Positions 1 to 5,375 of a stretch of 8,740 bases of DNA are shown piece after piece. Positions within the stretch are counted from its first letter, which is position 1. The number at the start of each line of letters is the position of its first letter. Source of the DNA: Syntrophomonadaceae bacterium (GTDB lineage Bacteria > Bacillota_D > Dethiobacteria > DTU022); contig PUNU01000234.1 in assembly GCA_003551865.1 (NCBI GenBank), forward strand, positions 1-8,740, written 5' to 3'. Below the pieces are notes generated by a model. That model saw nothing but the letters and a program-made list of their open reading frames with translations, was not told the origin of the DNA and did not search any database. Position numbers and translations under genes: made by a program.

Positions 1-2
1 CG

Positions 3-1061
3 GAAAAAGTAAAGCGCGGGGGTATTGCCGGAACCAGGGCTGTTGTCCGGCTTGACGAGAACCTGGCCGCCTGTAGAAACCTGCCTGACATTATCGAACT
101 GATCGAAAACTCAACCCTGCCCCGGGCCGTTTGTGCAAAAAGCACCGCGGTCTTTCAGCGCTTGGCCGAGGCTGAAGCTTCGGTGCACGGCGTGGCGGTT
201 GAGGAAGTTCATTTTCACGAGGTGGGAGCAGTAGACGCCATCGTTGACATTGTCGGCACCTGCGCCGCTTTGCACCTGCTCGAGATCGACTCAATTATCT
301 GCTCGCCCTTGCCGGCCGGCCGCGGTGAAGTGCAAACTGCCCACGGGAAACTGCCTCTGCCGGCGCCGGCGACCCTGGAGCTTTTGAGCGGGCGGCAGGT
401 GCCGGTTAAAGGCAGTGATGTTGACTTTGAACTGGTAACCCCAACCGGCGCGGCACTTGTAACCACTTTGGCCGACGCATTCGGGCCATTGCCCGCTTTT
501 AACCTGGAAGGGACAGGTTATGGTGCCGGAAGCCGTGATCCCGGCTATCCCAATTACCTGCGTCTTTTACTGGGAAGCAGGGAGCTGCCGGGAGCGTTTT
601 ATGAAGAAGAAAATGCCGTGCTTGAGACTAATATCGACGATTTAAACCCGGAAATATTCGGCTACCTGATGGAGAAGCTGTTAAGTGCGGGGGCCCTGGA
701 TGTTTATTTTACGCCAATCCAGATGAAAAAAAATCGCCCGGGGGTTAAACTGACCATTCTGTCTCCCCTGGAGAAGGTAAAGCTTCTGCAGGAGCTTGTC
801 TTTTATGAGACCAGCACTTTGGGAATGCGCCTCTATACGGTCCGTAAAATCATGCGTCCCAGGAAAACCGCCACTGTGCAAACCGAGTGGGGGCCGATCA
901 GGGTTAAGTACAGCCCTCCGGAAGAGCCGGGAATTCCTGTGCAGTTTGCCCCTGAATATGATGACTGCCTGCTCATAGCTTCCCGTTCCGGGCTGCCTTT
1001 AAAAGAAGTTTACAGGCTGGCTGAACAGCTTTTTAAGGGTACCGGTGGTACGGGGGCATAG
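3..1061 (+). CDS. larC: Nickel-pincer cofactor biosynthesis protein LarC (3' part)
   Basis: The reading frame is open from the window edge, so the N-terminus lies outside; 352 residues are visible, and by family length about 40-60 are missing. LarC is the CTP-dependent cyclometallase that inserts nickel into the pyridinium dithiocarboxylate mononucleotide made by LarB and LarE, giving the cofactor of lactate racemase and other LarA-type enzymes in the cytoplasm. The sequence shows the family signature HFHEVGAVD at visible residues 70-78, the SPLP and PVTPTGA-like (LVTPTGAAL) blocks, and a C-terminal LarC2-type domain starting ETNIDDLNPE at visible residue 208, with MKKNRPG and APEYDDC. The two halves are fused in one frame, unlike the split larC1/larC2 of Lactobacillus, so no frameshift is needed. 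The usual His-rich linker is absent. TTG at 162 is an internal codon, not the start. No larB, larE or larA is visible. The family call is firm. Confidence 0.95.
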   Translation, partial: EKVKRGGIAGTRAVVRLDENLAACRNLPDIIELIENSTLPRAVCAKSTAVFQRLAEAEASVHGVAVEEVHFHEVGAVDAIVDIVGTCAALHLLEIDSIICSPLPAGRGEVQTAHGKLPLPAPATLELLSGRQVPVKGSDVDFELVTPTGAALVTTLADAFGPLPAFNLEGTGYGAGSRDPGYPNYLRLLLGSRELPGAFYEEENAVLETNIDDLNPEIFGYLMEKLLSAGALDVYFTPIQMKKNRPGVKLTILSPLEKVKLLQELVFYETSTLGMRLYTVRKIMRPRKTATVQTEWGPIRVKYSPPEEPGIPVQFAPEYDDCLLIASRSGLPLKEVYRLAEQLFKGTGGTGA

Positions 1062-1103
1062 AATGGCGATAAGCCGGCCCTGCCTCGCAAAAATAAAAGT
1101 GCG

Positions 1104-1127
1104 AATATTGTTGACATACTCAATATT
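1104..1127. repeat. Inverted repeat framing the codY -35 box
   Basis: AATATTG (1104-1110) and CAATATT (1121-1127) form a perfect 7-bp inverted repeat with a 10-bp spacer that contains the TTGACA hexamer. The arms are 17 bp apart centre to centre. This is a plausible operator for repression of codY, but the arms are AT-rich and short, so chance is possible. It does not resemble the CodY box. Confidence 0.4.
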
Positions 1128-1139
1128 TTGTATTATAAA
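1111..1139 (+). promoter_or_regulatory. Sigma-A promoter of codY
   Basis: TTGACA (1111-1116), a 17-bp spacer, and TATAAA (1134-1139) match the vegetative promoter consensus at 11 of 12 positions. The predicted start point, about 7 nt downstream near 1146, would fall at the edge of the ribosome binding site (1147-1153) and leave a leader of only about 16 nt. No terminator is visible between larC and codY, so read-through from larC may also contribute. Confidence 0.75.
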
Positions 1140-1161
1140 AGAATGAAAGGAGGAGCAAAAA

Positions 1162-1935
1162 ATGAAAAGTGCCTCATTGCTGGAAAAAATCAGGACCATG
1201 AAGCGTGACTTTCTGCAAAGTGATGATCAGGGTTATGTCCTGGAAGAAGGCGGCAAAAGGATTGCCGAAGCTACCGGAGCAGCCATATTGATTATAGGTG
1301 GAGACGGCAATATTTTGGGCGGCCACCCGGGGGAAGTTGACACAGGGGGACGCGTGGAGAAATTGCTCGGAGAGGGGACCCTGGCCGGCAAAGCCGATCT
1401 TATGGAAGCGGTCGGCAGTGGAGAGCCGGTTGTCAATGAGCCCTACCCCGGTGGAGAATCCGGTCTGCTGTATTCGTTAATACCGGCCCAGGGCAAAGAC
1501 AAGCGGGTGGCTTCCCTGCTGTTGTTCCACCCGGAACGTTCCCTGGATGATAACGAGATTGTCCTCGCCGAAGTGGGCTCTTCCCTGGTAGGCATGTACG
1601 TCCTGCATAAAGTCACCGACCAGGAAGAAGAAGATGCCAGGAATAAAAAGCTGGCTGAAGTCGCCTTCGACAGCCTTTCGTATTCGGAAGTAGAAGCAAT
1701 CAGGGAGATCCTGAAAAATATTGAAAATAATGAGAGCGTTGTCGTTGCCAGTAAAATTGCCGACAACCTTGGCATAACCCGCTCGGTTATTGTCAACGCT
1801 TTGCGCAAGTTTGAGAGCGCGGGCATTATCGAATCCAGGTCTCTGGGTATGAAAGGCACGTTTATCCGGGTAATTAATCCCGAGGCCCTCGAACTGGTGG
1901 CTTCCCGCTCCGATTCCCTGGGATTTCTACCTTAA
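1162..1935 (+). CDS. codY: Global transcriptional regulator CodY
   Basis: CodY is a cytoplasmic dimeric repressor that senses branched-chain amino acids (and in many species GTP) and controls stationary-phase, nutrient-uptake and amino-acid genes in low-GC Gram-positives. At 257 residues it has the usual length. Residues about 1-150 are a GAF-type sensor that begins SLLEKIRTMKR and ends LAEVGSSLVGM. Residues 173-247 are the winged helix, starting SYSEVEAI and holding ASKIADNLGITRSVIV and ESAGIIESRSLGMKGT, which are nearly identical to Bacillus CodY from memory. The sensor half is much less conserved: the loop between strands that contacts isoleucine in B. subtilis looks shorter here (NEPYPGGE region, residues about 92-100), although the arginine of GGRVEKLL is kept. 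The ATG follows AAAGGAGGA (1146-1154) by 7 nt. It has its own promoter and a terminator at 2037-2069, so it is probably monocistronic. Confidence 0.96.
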   Translation: MKSASLLEKIRTMKRDFLQSDDQGYVLEEGGKRIAEATGAAILIIGGDGNILGGHPGEVDTGGRVEKLLGEGTLAGKADLMEAVGSGEPVVNEPYPGGESGLLYSLIPAQGKDKRVASLLLFHPERSLDDNEIVLAEVGSSLVGMYVLHKVTDQEEEDARNKKLAEVAFDSLSYSEVEAIREILKNIENNESVVVASKIADNLGITRSVIVNALRKFESAGIIESRSLGMKGTFIRVINPEALELVASRSDSLGFLP

Positions 1936-2036
1936 AGCTGTCCCATATCCGGAATAGTCTGACTTGGTTTGGCAGCTCCAGGAGAAAAACTGGGAAATTT
2001 AAAGCGGTTATTGCTCAATTAATTTGCTTTACGCTG

Positions 2037-2069
2037 AGCGGCGGTTAACATCCCGCCGCTTTTGCTTTT
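2037..2069 (+). terminator. Rho-independent terminator of codY
   Basis: AGCGGCGG (2037-2044) pairs perfectly with CCGCCGCT (2053-2060) across an 8-nt loop, and the stem runs into TTTTGCTTTT. The 8-bp GC-rich stem and T-rich tail are typical of intrinsic termination. It lies about 100 nt past the codY stop and insulates codY from the downstream unit. Confidence 0.85.
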
Positions 2070-2078
2070 AGCATTTAA

Positions 2079-2093
2079 AGAATACAGAAAATT
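2079..2093 (+). promoter_or_regulatory. Possible CodY box (weak)
   Basis: AGAATACAGAAAATT matches the published CodY consensus AATTTTCWGAAAATT at 11 of 15 positions, including the whole right half CWGAAAATT. It ends 13 bp upstream of the -35 box of the hydrolase/ligase promoter. Functional boxes with several mismatches are known, but this stretch is AT-rich, so a chance match is quite possible. Confidence 0.3.
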
Positions 2094-2106
2094 CATTGCC
2101 ATAACA

Positions 2107-2136
2107 TTGACGCAATTTTAGTTTTTATAGTATAAT
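2107..2136 (+). promoter_or_regulatory. Sigma-A promoter of the hydrolase/ligase operon
   Basis: TTGACG (2107-2112), an 18-bp spacer and a perfect TATAAT (2131-2136) give a strong vegetative promoter. The start point is predicted near 2143, which leaves a 5' leader of about 180 nt before the hydrolase. Confidence 0.75.
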
Positions 2137-2140
2137 TCAT

Positions 2141-2179
2141 ACAAATTATAAGCATCTGCTTTTATTGTTCATAATTTGT
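2141..2179. repeat. Perfect 9-bp inverted repeat at the predicted start point
   Basis: ACAAATTAT (2141-2149) and ATAATTTGT (2171-2179) are exact reverse complements separated by 21 bp. The spacer contains a small nested hairpin, AAGC-ATCT-GCTT (2150-2161). The left arm spans the predicted transcription start (about 2143), so the pair could be a two-site operator or, as RNA, a 5'-end stem that stabilises the leader. No T-tract follows that would make it a terminator. Confidence 0.5.
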
Positions 2180-2271
2180 TTTATCTGTCAGGCAGCAAAT
2201 TCTAAATCAGGGGGGTGAAAGTAGCGAGCAATTGTCCGGTTCTAAAAAAATTTGTAGGACTAAAACTGGCG

Positions 2272-2293
2272 TGATTTGTGAAAAGGCAAATCA
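2272..2293 (+). promoter_or_regulatory. Leader hairpin upstream of the hydrolase ribosome binding site
   Basis: TGATTTG (2272-2278) pairs perfectly with CAAATCA (2287-2293) across an 8-nt loop. The hairpin ends 16-17 nt before the Shine-Dalgarno sequence. The sequence AGGCAAAT occurs both in its right arm (2284-2291) and across the ribosome binding site and first ATG (2313-2320), so the left arm could alternatively pair, by 5 bp, with CAAAT at the start. A regulatory role is inference only. Confidence 0.35.
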
Positions 2294-2309
2294 AAAATTC
2301 TATTGAGTT

Positions 2310-2315
2310 GGGAGG
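2310..2315 (+). promoter_or_regulatory. Ribosome binding site deciding the hydrolase start
   Basis: GGGAGG is only 3 nt from the ATG at 2319 but 9 nt from the in-frame ATG at 2325. The second spacing is within the normal range, so 2325 is taken as the start. The longer form would add only Met-Leu. Confidence 0.7.
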
Positions 2316-2324
2316 CAAATGCTG

Positions 2325-3308
2325 ATGGCTTCGATGGTCAATACGGTAGTCGGTCCCATTGATACGGAAGATTTGGGGAAAACTTTGATGCATGAGCATT
2401 TTGTTTTTGGTTACCCGGGCTACAACGGTGATATCACTTTAGGCCCTTACAAACAGGAAGAAGCGTTTAAAACCGGCATCAGTGTAGCGGAAAAAGTGAT
2501 GGCCCATGACGTAAAAACAGTAGTCGATGCCACACCTAATGAAACAGGAAGAGATGTGGAACTGCTCAAGATGATATCTGAGAAAACAGGCTTAAATATT
2601 GTTTGTGCAACCGGATATTATTTTGAAGATGAAGGTGCACCGGCATATTTTAAATTTCGCAGCTCCCTGGGTGACAGTGAGACGGAAATCTATGAAATGT
2701 TTATGAAAGAGATAACCGACGGAGTCAGTGACACCGGTATTAAGCCGGGTGTGATAAAGCTTGCTTCCAGTAAAGATGAAATCACTGATTATGAAGCGAT
2801 GTTTTTCCGGGCTGCTGCCAAAGCGCAGAAGGAAACAGGGGTATCGATTATTACCCACACTTCGGAAGGAACAATGGGCCCTGAACAGGCCGAATTACTG
2901 GTTGCCGAAGGAGCGGATCCGAAGAAGATTGCAATCGGCCACATGTGCGGCAATACCGATATTTCATATCATATCAACACCCTGGATAAAGGGGTATTTG
3001 TAGCTCTGGACCGCATTGGGATTCAAGGGGTGGTTGGGGCACCGATGGATGAGGAAAGAATTGCACTCATCCACGAGCTGATTAAACAGGGTTATGCCAA
3101 TCGGATAATGCTCTCCCATGATACTGTAAACCACTGGTTGGGGAGGCCGCTGGTGCTTCCGGAGATGGTGGCAAATTTGCTCGCCAAGTGGCATGTTACT
3201 CATGTTTTTGAAGATATAATTCCGGAATTGGAAAGATTGGGTGTGGAGGACGGTGATTTTGATACTATCTTGATAGAAAATCCAAAGCGATTGTTTGCCG
3301 GGGAATAA
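2325..3308 (+). CDS. Phosphotriesterase-family metallohydrolase (lactonase-like)
   Basis: A 327-residue cytoplasmic TIM-barrel hydrolase of the amidohydrolase superfamily, phosphotriesterase (PTE/PHP) group. All binuclear-metal ligands expected from PTE can be placed: H23 and H25 in MHEHF, K145 in GVIKLAS (the lysine carbamylated in the family), H178 in ITHTS, H206 in IGHMCG and D266 in LSHDT. It starts NTVVGPIDTEDLGKTLMHEH, the usual N-terminal block. Family members hydrolyse lactones, carboxyl esters or, rarely, organophosphates, and the natural substrate of most is unknown. There is no signal peptide. It is the first gene of a unit with an acyl-CoA synthetase 35 nt downstream, so hydrolysis of a lactone or ester to a free acid that is then activated is a reasonable guess. 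The family and active-site call is firm; the substrate is not known. The gene is visibly lower in GC than larC and codY. Confidence 0.9.
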   Translation: MASMVNTVVGPIDTEDLGKTLMHEHFVFGYPGYNGDITLGPYKQEEAFKTGISVAEKVMAHDVKTVVDATPNETGRDVELLKMISEKTGLNIVCATGYYFEDEGAPAYFKFRSSLGDSETEIYEMFMKEITDGVSDTGIKPGVIKLASSKDEITDYEAMFFRAAAKAQKETGVSIITHTSEGTMGPEQAELLVAEGADPKKIAIGHMCGNTDISYHINTLDKGVFVALDRIGIQGVVGAPMDEERIALIHELIKQGYANRIMLSHDTVNHWLGRPLVLPEMVANLLAKWHVTHVFEDIIPELERLGVEDGDFDTILIENPKRLFAGE

Positions 3309-3343
3309 ACCCTGGTAATCCACGCAATAAAGGGTGATGTAAG

Positions 3344-5002
3344 TTGAATAGGCGGCATTTTGAATTTTGGCCGAAGCGTTTGACAAAAGAGCTCTATTAT
3401 CCACAGGTGACATTGTTTGCCTTGATGGAAACCTCTGCCAGGTATTATCCCGATAAAACTGCAGTTGATTACTACGGACAGGAAATAACATATAACGAGC
3501 TGCAAAACAATATCATAAGCCTGGCTGCTGCTTTGAACCGGATGGGAGTTAAACAGGGTGACAGGGTTGCGGTTTTACTTCAGAATACACCGCATTTCTT
3601 TGTCAGCTATTTTGGGGTAATGAGGGCCAATGCGGTCGTTGTCCCTCTAAACCCCATGCTGGTGGGAGAAGAGCTGGCTTTTCTCTTGGAAGATAGCGGT
3701 TCAAAATTGGTTATAACATCGGAAGATCTCTTGCCTAAGGTAATGGCGGCAAAAGAAAAATATCCTTTAAGAGAAATAATAGTAACCAGCTATAAGGATT
3801 ATTTGCCCCAGGAGCCTGATCTGCCTGTCCCTGAGTTTGTAGAGAAAGACTACGAGGTGCCGGACAATGTGGTTAGATGGAAAGATATGCTGGGTTCCAG
3901 CTCAGAACCTCCCCAGGTGGAGGTGGAAGCCGGCGACCTATGCATGCTGCCCTATACTTCCGGCTCCACCGGCAAACCCAAGGGATGTAAGCATACCCAT
4001 CTAACAGTCATGTCTAATCTGGTCAGTGCCTATCACTGGTTTGATTACACCAGTTCCGCGGTTGTTCTTTCCGTTTTGCCCTTTTTCCACGTAACAGGAC
4101 TGATTCACTGCTTCCTCACACCGATATTTGCCGGTTCAAAAATTGTGATGTTATCACGTTGGGACAGGGAAGCTGCGATATCGGCAATTGAGAAAAAACT
4201 CTGCACTCACTGGGTAAATATCTCCACGATGGTGGTAGATTTACTGGCTGCACCCGATATTGAAAAAAGAGACTTGTCTTCTTTGTTGGGCATTGGTGGG
4301 GGAGGTGCTCCTCTGCCCAGGACGGTTGGAGAAAAACTGGAACAATTAACAGGCCTTTTATACGTGGAAGGATACGGTTTAACTGAAACTATATCACAGA
4401 CTCATTTCAATCCCCCCGATCGTCCAAAACTGCAGTGCATCGGCATTCCCGATTTTGGTGTTGATGCCAGAATCATTAACGTAGATACTGGAGAAGAGCT
4501 GCCGCCGAACCAGGAAGGAGAACTGATACTCAACGGCCCTGAGGTTCTGGAAGGTTACTGGAACCGTCCGGAAGAAGATCGTGAGGCATTTATGGAAATT
4601 GACAACAAGCTATTTTTTAAAACCGGGGATGTTTGTTACATGGATGAAGAAGGTTACTTCTATATAGTAGACCGCACCAAAAGAATGATTAATGCGGCCG
4701 GATTTAAAGTTTGGCCCGCCGAAGTGGAGAGCCACCTTTATAAACATCCGAATATTCTCGAAAGCTGTGTTGTGGGAGTGCCACATGTCAAAAAGGTGGA
4801 AGAAATTAGAGCGTATGTAGTTTTAAAGGATGATGCAAAGGGCAAGGTAACCGAAGAGGATATAATTAATTGGGCAAAAAAGCAGATGGCTGCCTATAAG
4901 TACCCCCGGGAGATTAAACTTGTAGAAAGCTTGCCCAAAAGCGGAACAGGGAAAATATTATGGAAAAAACTCCAGGATACAGCAAAACAAGAAGCAGATT
5001 AA
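3344..5002 (+). CDS. AMP-forming acyl-CoA synthetase (fatty-acid-CoA ligase type)
   Basis: A 552-residue ANL-superfamily enzyme that adenylates a carboxylic acid with ATP and transfers the acyl group to CoA. Motifs in order are the P-loop TSGSTGKPKG (205-214), GYGLTET (343-349), TGD with the ribose-binding D429, the hinge DRTKRMINAAGFKVWPAEVE-like block after it, and the catalytic lysine K537 in SGTGKILWK. The KRMINAAGFKVWP form is typical of medium- and long-chain fatty-acid-CoA ligases, but chain length or aromatic preference cannot be read here. The start is TTG, 5 nt after GGGTGAT (3332-3338), which resembles the tail of AGGAGGTGAT. An ATG at 3337 is followed at once by TAA and is excluded. 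The N-terminus NRRHFEFWPKRL fits relatives. It is co-transcribed with the hydrolase upstream. Confidence 0.93.
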   Translation: MNRRHFEFWPKRLTKELYYPQVTLFALMETSARYYPDKTAVDYYGQEITYNELQNNIISLAAALNRMGVKQGDRVAVLLQNTPHFFVSYFGVMRANAVVVPLNPMLVGEELAFLLEDSGSKLVITSEDLLPKVMAAKEKYPLREIIVTSYKDYLPQEPDLPVPEFVEKDYEVPDNVVRWKDMLGSSSEPPQVEVEAGDLCMLPYTSGSTGKPKGCKHTHLTVMSNLVSAYHWFDYTSSAVVLSVLPFFHVTGLIHCFLTPIFAGSKIVMLSRWDREAAISAIEKKLCTHWVNISTMVVDLLAAPDIEKRDLSSLLGIGGGGAPLPRTVGEKLEQLTGLLYVEGYGLTETISQTHFNPPDRPKLQCIGIPDFGVDARIINVDTGEELPPNQEGELILNGPEVLEGYWNRPEEDREAFMEIDNKLFFKTGDVCYMDEEGYFYIVDRTKRMINAAGFKVWPAEVESHLYKHPNILESCVVGVPHVKKVEEIRAYVVLKDDAKGKVTEEDIINWAKKQMAAYKYPREIKLVESLPKSGTGKILWKKLQDTAKQEAD

Positions 5003-5109
5003 TGGTGAAGCAACTAACCGTTTACCTGTTTGATGCCAGGAAGCAGGGCGGGTGCGCCTGGGAAACATCCGGTGCACCCGCTGCAATTGGTAGTGTAAAC
5101 TTTAAGTAG
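5002..5109 (+). CDS. Possible 35-residue small protein or gene remnant
   Basis: The ATG at 5002 overlaps the ligase stop codon as TAATG, an arrangement that favours coupled translation. The frame stays open for 35 codons and ends at TAG 5107-5109. The product starts MVKQLTVYLFDARKQGGC and continues to SVNFK. The alternating hydrophobic start looks like a genuine beta strand followed by a Gly-Gly-Cys turn, and the codons are reasonable. There is no good ribosome binding site, and part of the frame forms a GC-rich hairpin (5043-5084) that could be the real reason for the sequence. I do not recognise the family. It could be a small protein, the N-terminal remnant of a longer gene, or chance. Confidence 0.3.
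   Translation: MVKQLTVYLFDARKQGGCAWETSGAPAAIGSVNFK
5043..5084 (+). repeat. GC-rich stem-loop downstream of the ligase
   Basis: GCGGGTGCGCC (5048-5058) pairs with GGTGCACCCGC (5071-5081) over 11 bp with one G-U pair. An outer GCAG/CTGC (5043-5046 with 5081-5084) is an alternative extension. No T-tract follows, so it is not a standard terminator. It could protect the 3' end of the operon mRNA or be a by-product of the small ORF that overlaps it. Confidence 0.5.
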
Positions 5110-5151
5110 GTTTTGAGTATATGAGTATATAATGAGGGGTAGGTAATAGAA

Positions 5152-5210
5152 AGAGACCTCTTACGGTGTTACAGCCGAACTCCCCGAAAGGAGCTGAGGT
5201 CTCTATTTTT
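5152..5210 (+). terminator. Branched terminator or small structured RNA
   Basis: AGAGACCTC (5152-5160) pairs perfectly with GAGGTCTCT (5196-5204), followed by TATTTTT (5204-5210). The 35 nt between the arms can form two small hairpins, CGG/CCG (5164-5166 with 5175-5177) and CTCC/GGAG (5180-5183 with 5190-5193), giving a three-way junction. A plain terminator would not need this branched interior. It sits about 150 nt past the ligase stop and upstream of an independent promoter, so it probably ends the hydrolase/ligase transcript. It may also end a short RNA of its own, starting after TATAAT at 5128-5133. Confidence 0.6.
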
Positions 5211-5268
5211 AAGATTCGTCAGATAGTCATGGCAGTCCTTCTTTTAGCGCAAGGAATTTTTATTTTAA

Positions 5269-5297
5269 TTGACAGCAGGAGAACGGGTTGCTACAAT
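5269..5297 (+). promoter_or_regulatory. Sigma-A promoter of the UPF0316-murI operon
   Basis: TTGACA (5269-5274), a 17-bp spacer and TACAAT (5292-5297), with TG one base before the -10 box (TGCTACAAT), make an extended -10 promoter at nearly full consensus. The start is predicted near 5304, giving a leader of about 70 nt. Confidence 0.8.
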
Positions 5298-5357
5298 TAT
5301 TTCTGACTTACAAACCATCATCCGGCTTTGACAGATAATAATTTACCGGTTGCAGTT

Positions 5358-5365
5358 ATAGGAGG
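5358..5365 (+). promoter_or_regulatory. Ribosome binding site deciding the UPF0316 start
   Basis: ATAGGAGG lies 10 nt before the in-frame GTG at 5376. The longer frame from TTG at 5328 has no ribosome binding site and would add 16 residues without membrane or family character. The family normally starts right at the first membrane helix, which supports GTG 5376. Confidence 0.75.
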
Positions 5366-5375
5366 ATTTAATTTA

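Larger units (their letters stand above)
1936..2324 (+). other. codY to hydrolase intergenic region
   Basis: This 389-base gap holds, in order, a codY 3' tail of about 100 nt with no clear structure, the codY terminator, a weak CodY-box match, a consensus promoter, an inverted repeat at the predicted start point, and a leader of roughly 180 nt with further hairpins ending at the ribosome binding site of the hydrolase. No protein gene is convincing here. It is much more AT-rich than the coding regions on its left. Confidence 0.7.
5003..5375 (+). other. Intergenic region between the ligase and the UPF0316 gene
   Basis: These 373 bases hold the possible small ORF, a GC-rich hairpin without a T-tract (5043-5084), a tandem GAGTATAT GAGTATAT (5115-5130) that runs into TATAAT (5128-5133), a long terminator-like stem (5152-5210) and the strong promoter of the next operon (5269-5297). 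No established larger gene, tRNA or known riboswitch was recognised. Confidence 0.65.

Noticed and set aside
1064..1147. Short frame starting ATGGCGATA between larC and codY
   Set aside because: It runs through the codY promoter and has no protein character.
1443..1859. A 138-codon minus-strand frame inside codY
   Set aside because: Ser/Leu/Arg-rich antisense shadow of a firmly identified gene.
2232..2306. Possible 24-residue upstream peptide in the cassette leader, from TTG 2232 (MSGSKKICRTKTG...), near the AGGGGGGTGA at 2209-2218
   Set aside because: The spacing to the purine-rich site is about 14 nt, the start is TTG, and nothing is recognisable; insufficient for a gene call.
2964..3505. 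Two long open frames on the minus strand (175 and 101 codons) across the hydrolase-ligase junction
   Set aside because: They overlap two well-supported genes, have no recognisable domain and read like antisense of the coding frames.
5231..5308. 25-codon frame starting ATGGCAGTC before the UPF0316 gene
   Set aside because: No ribosome binding site, and it overlaps the strong TTGACA/TACAAT promoter.
5328..5375. TTG 5328 as the start of the UPF0316 protein
   Set aside because: No ribosome binding site, while GTG 5376 has GGAGG 10 nt upstream and gives the usual family N-terminus.
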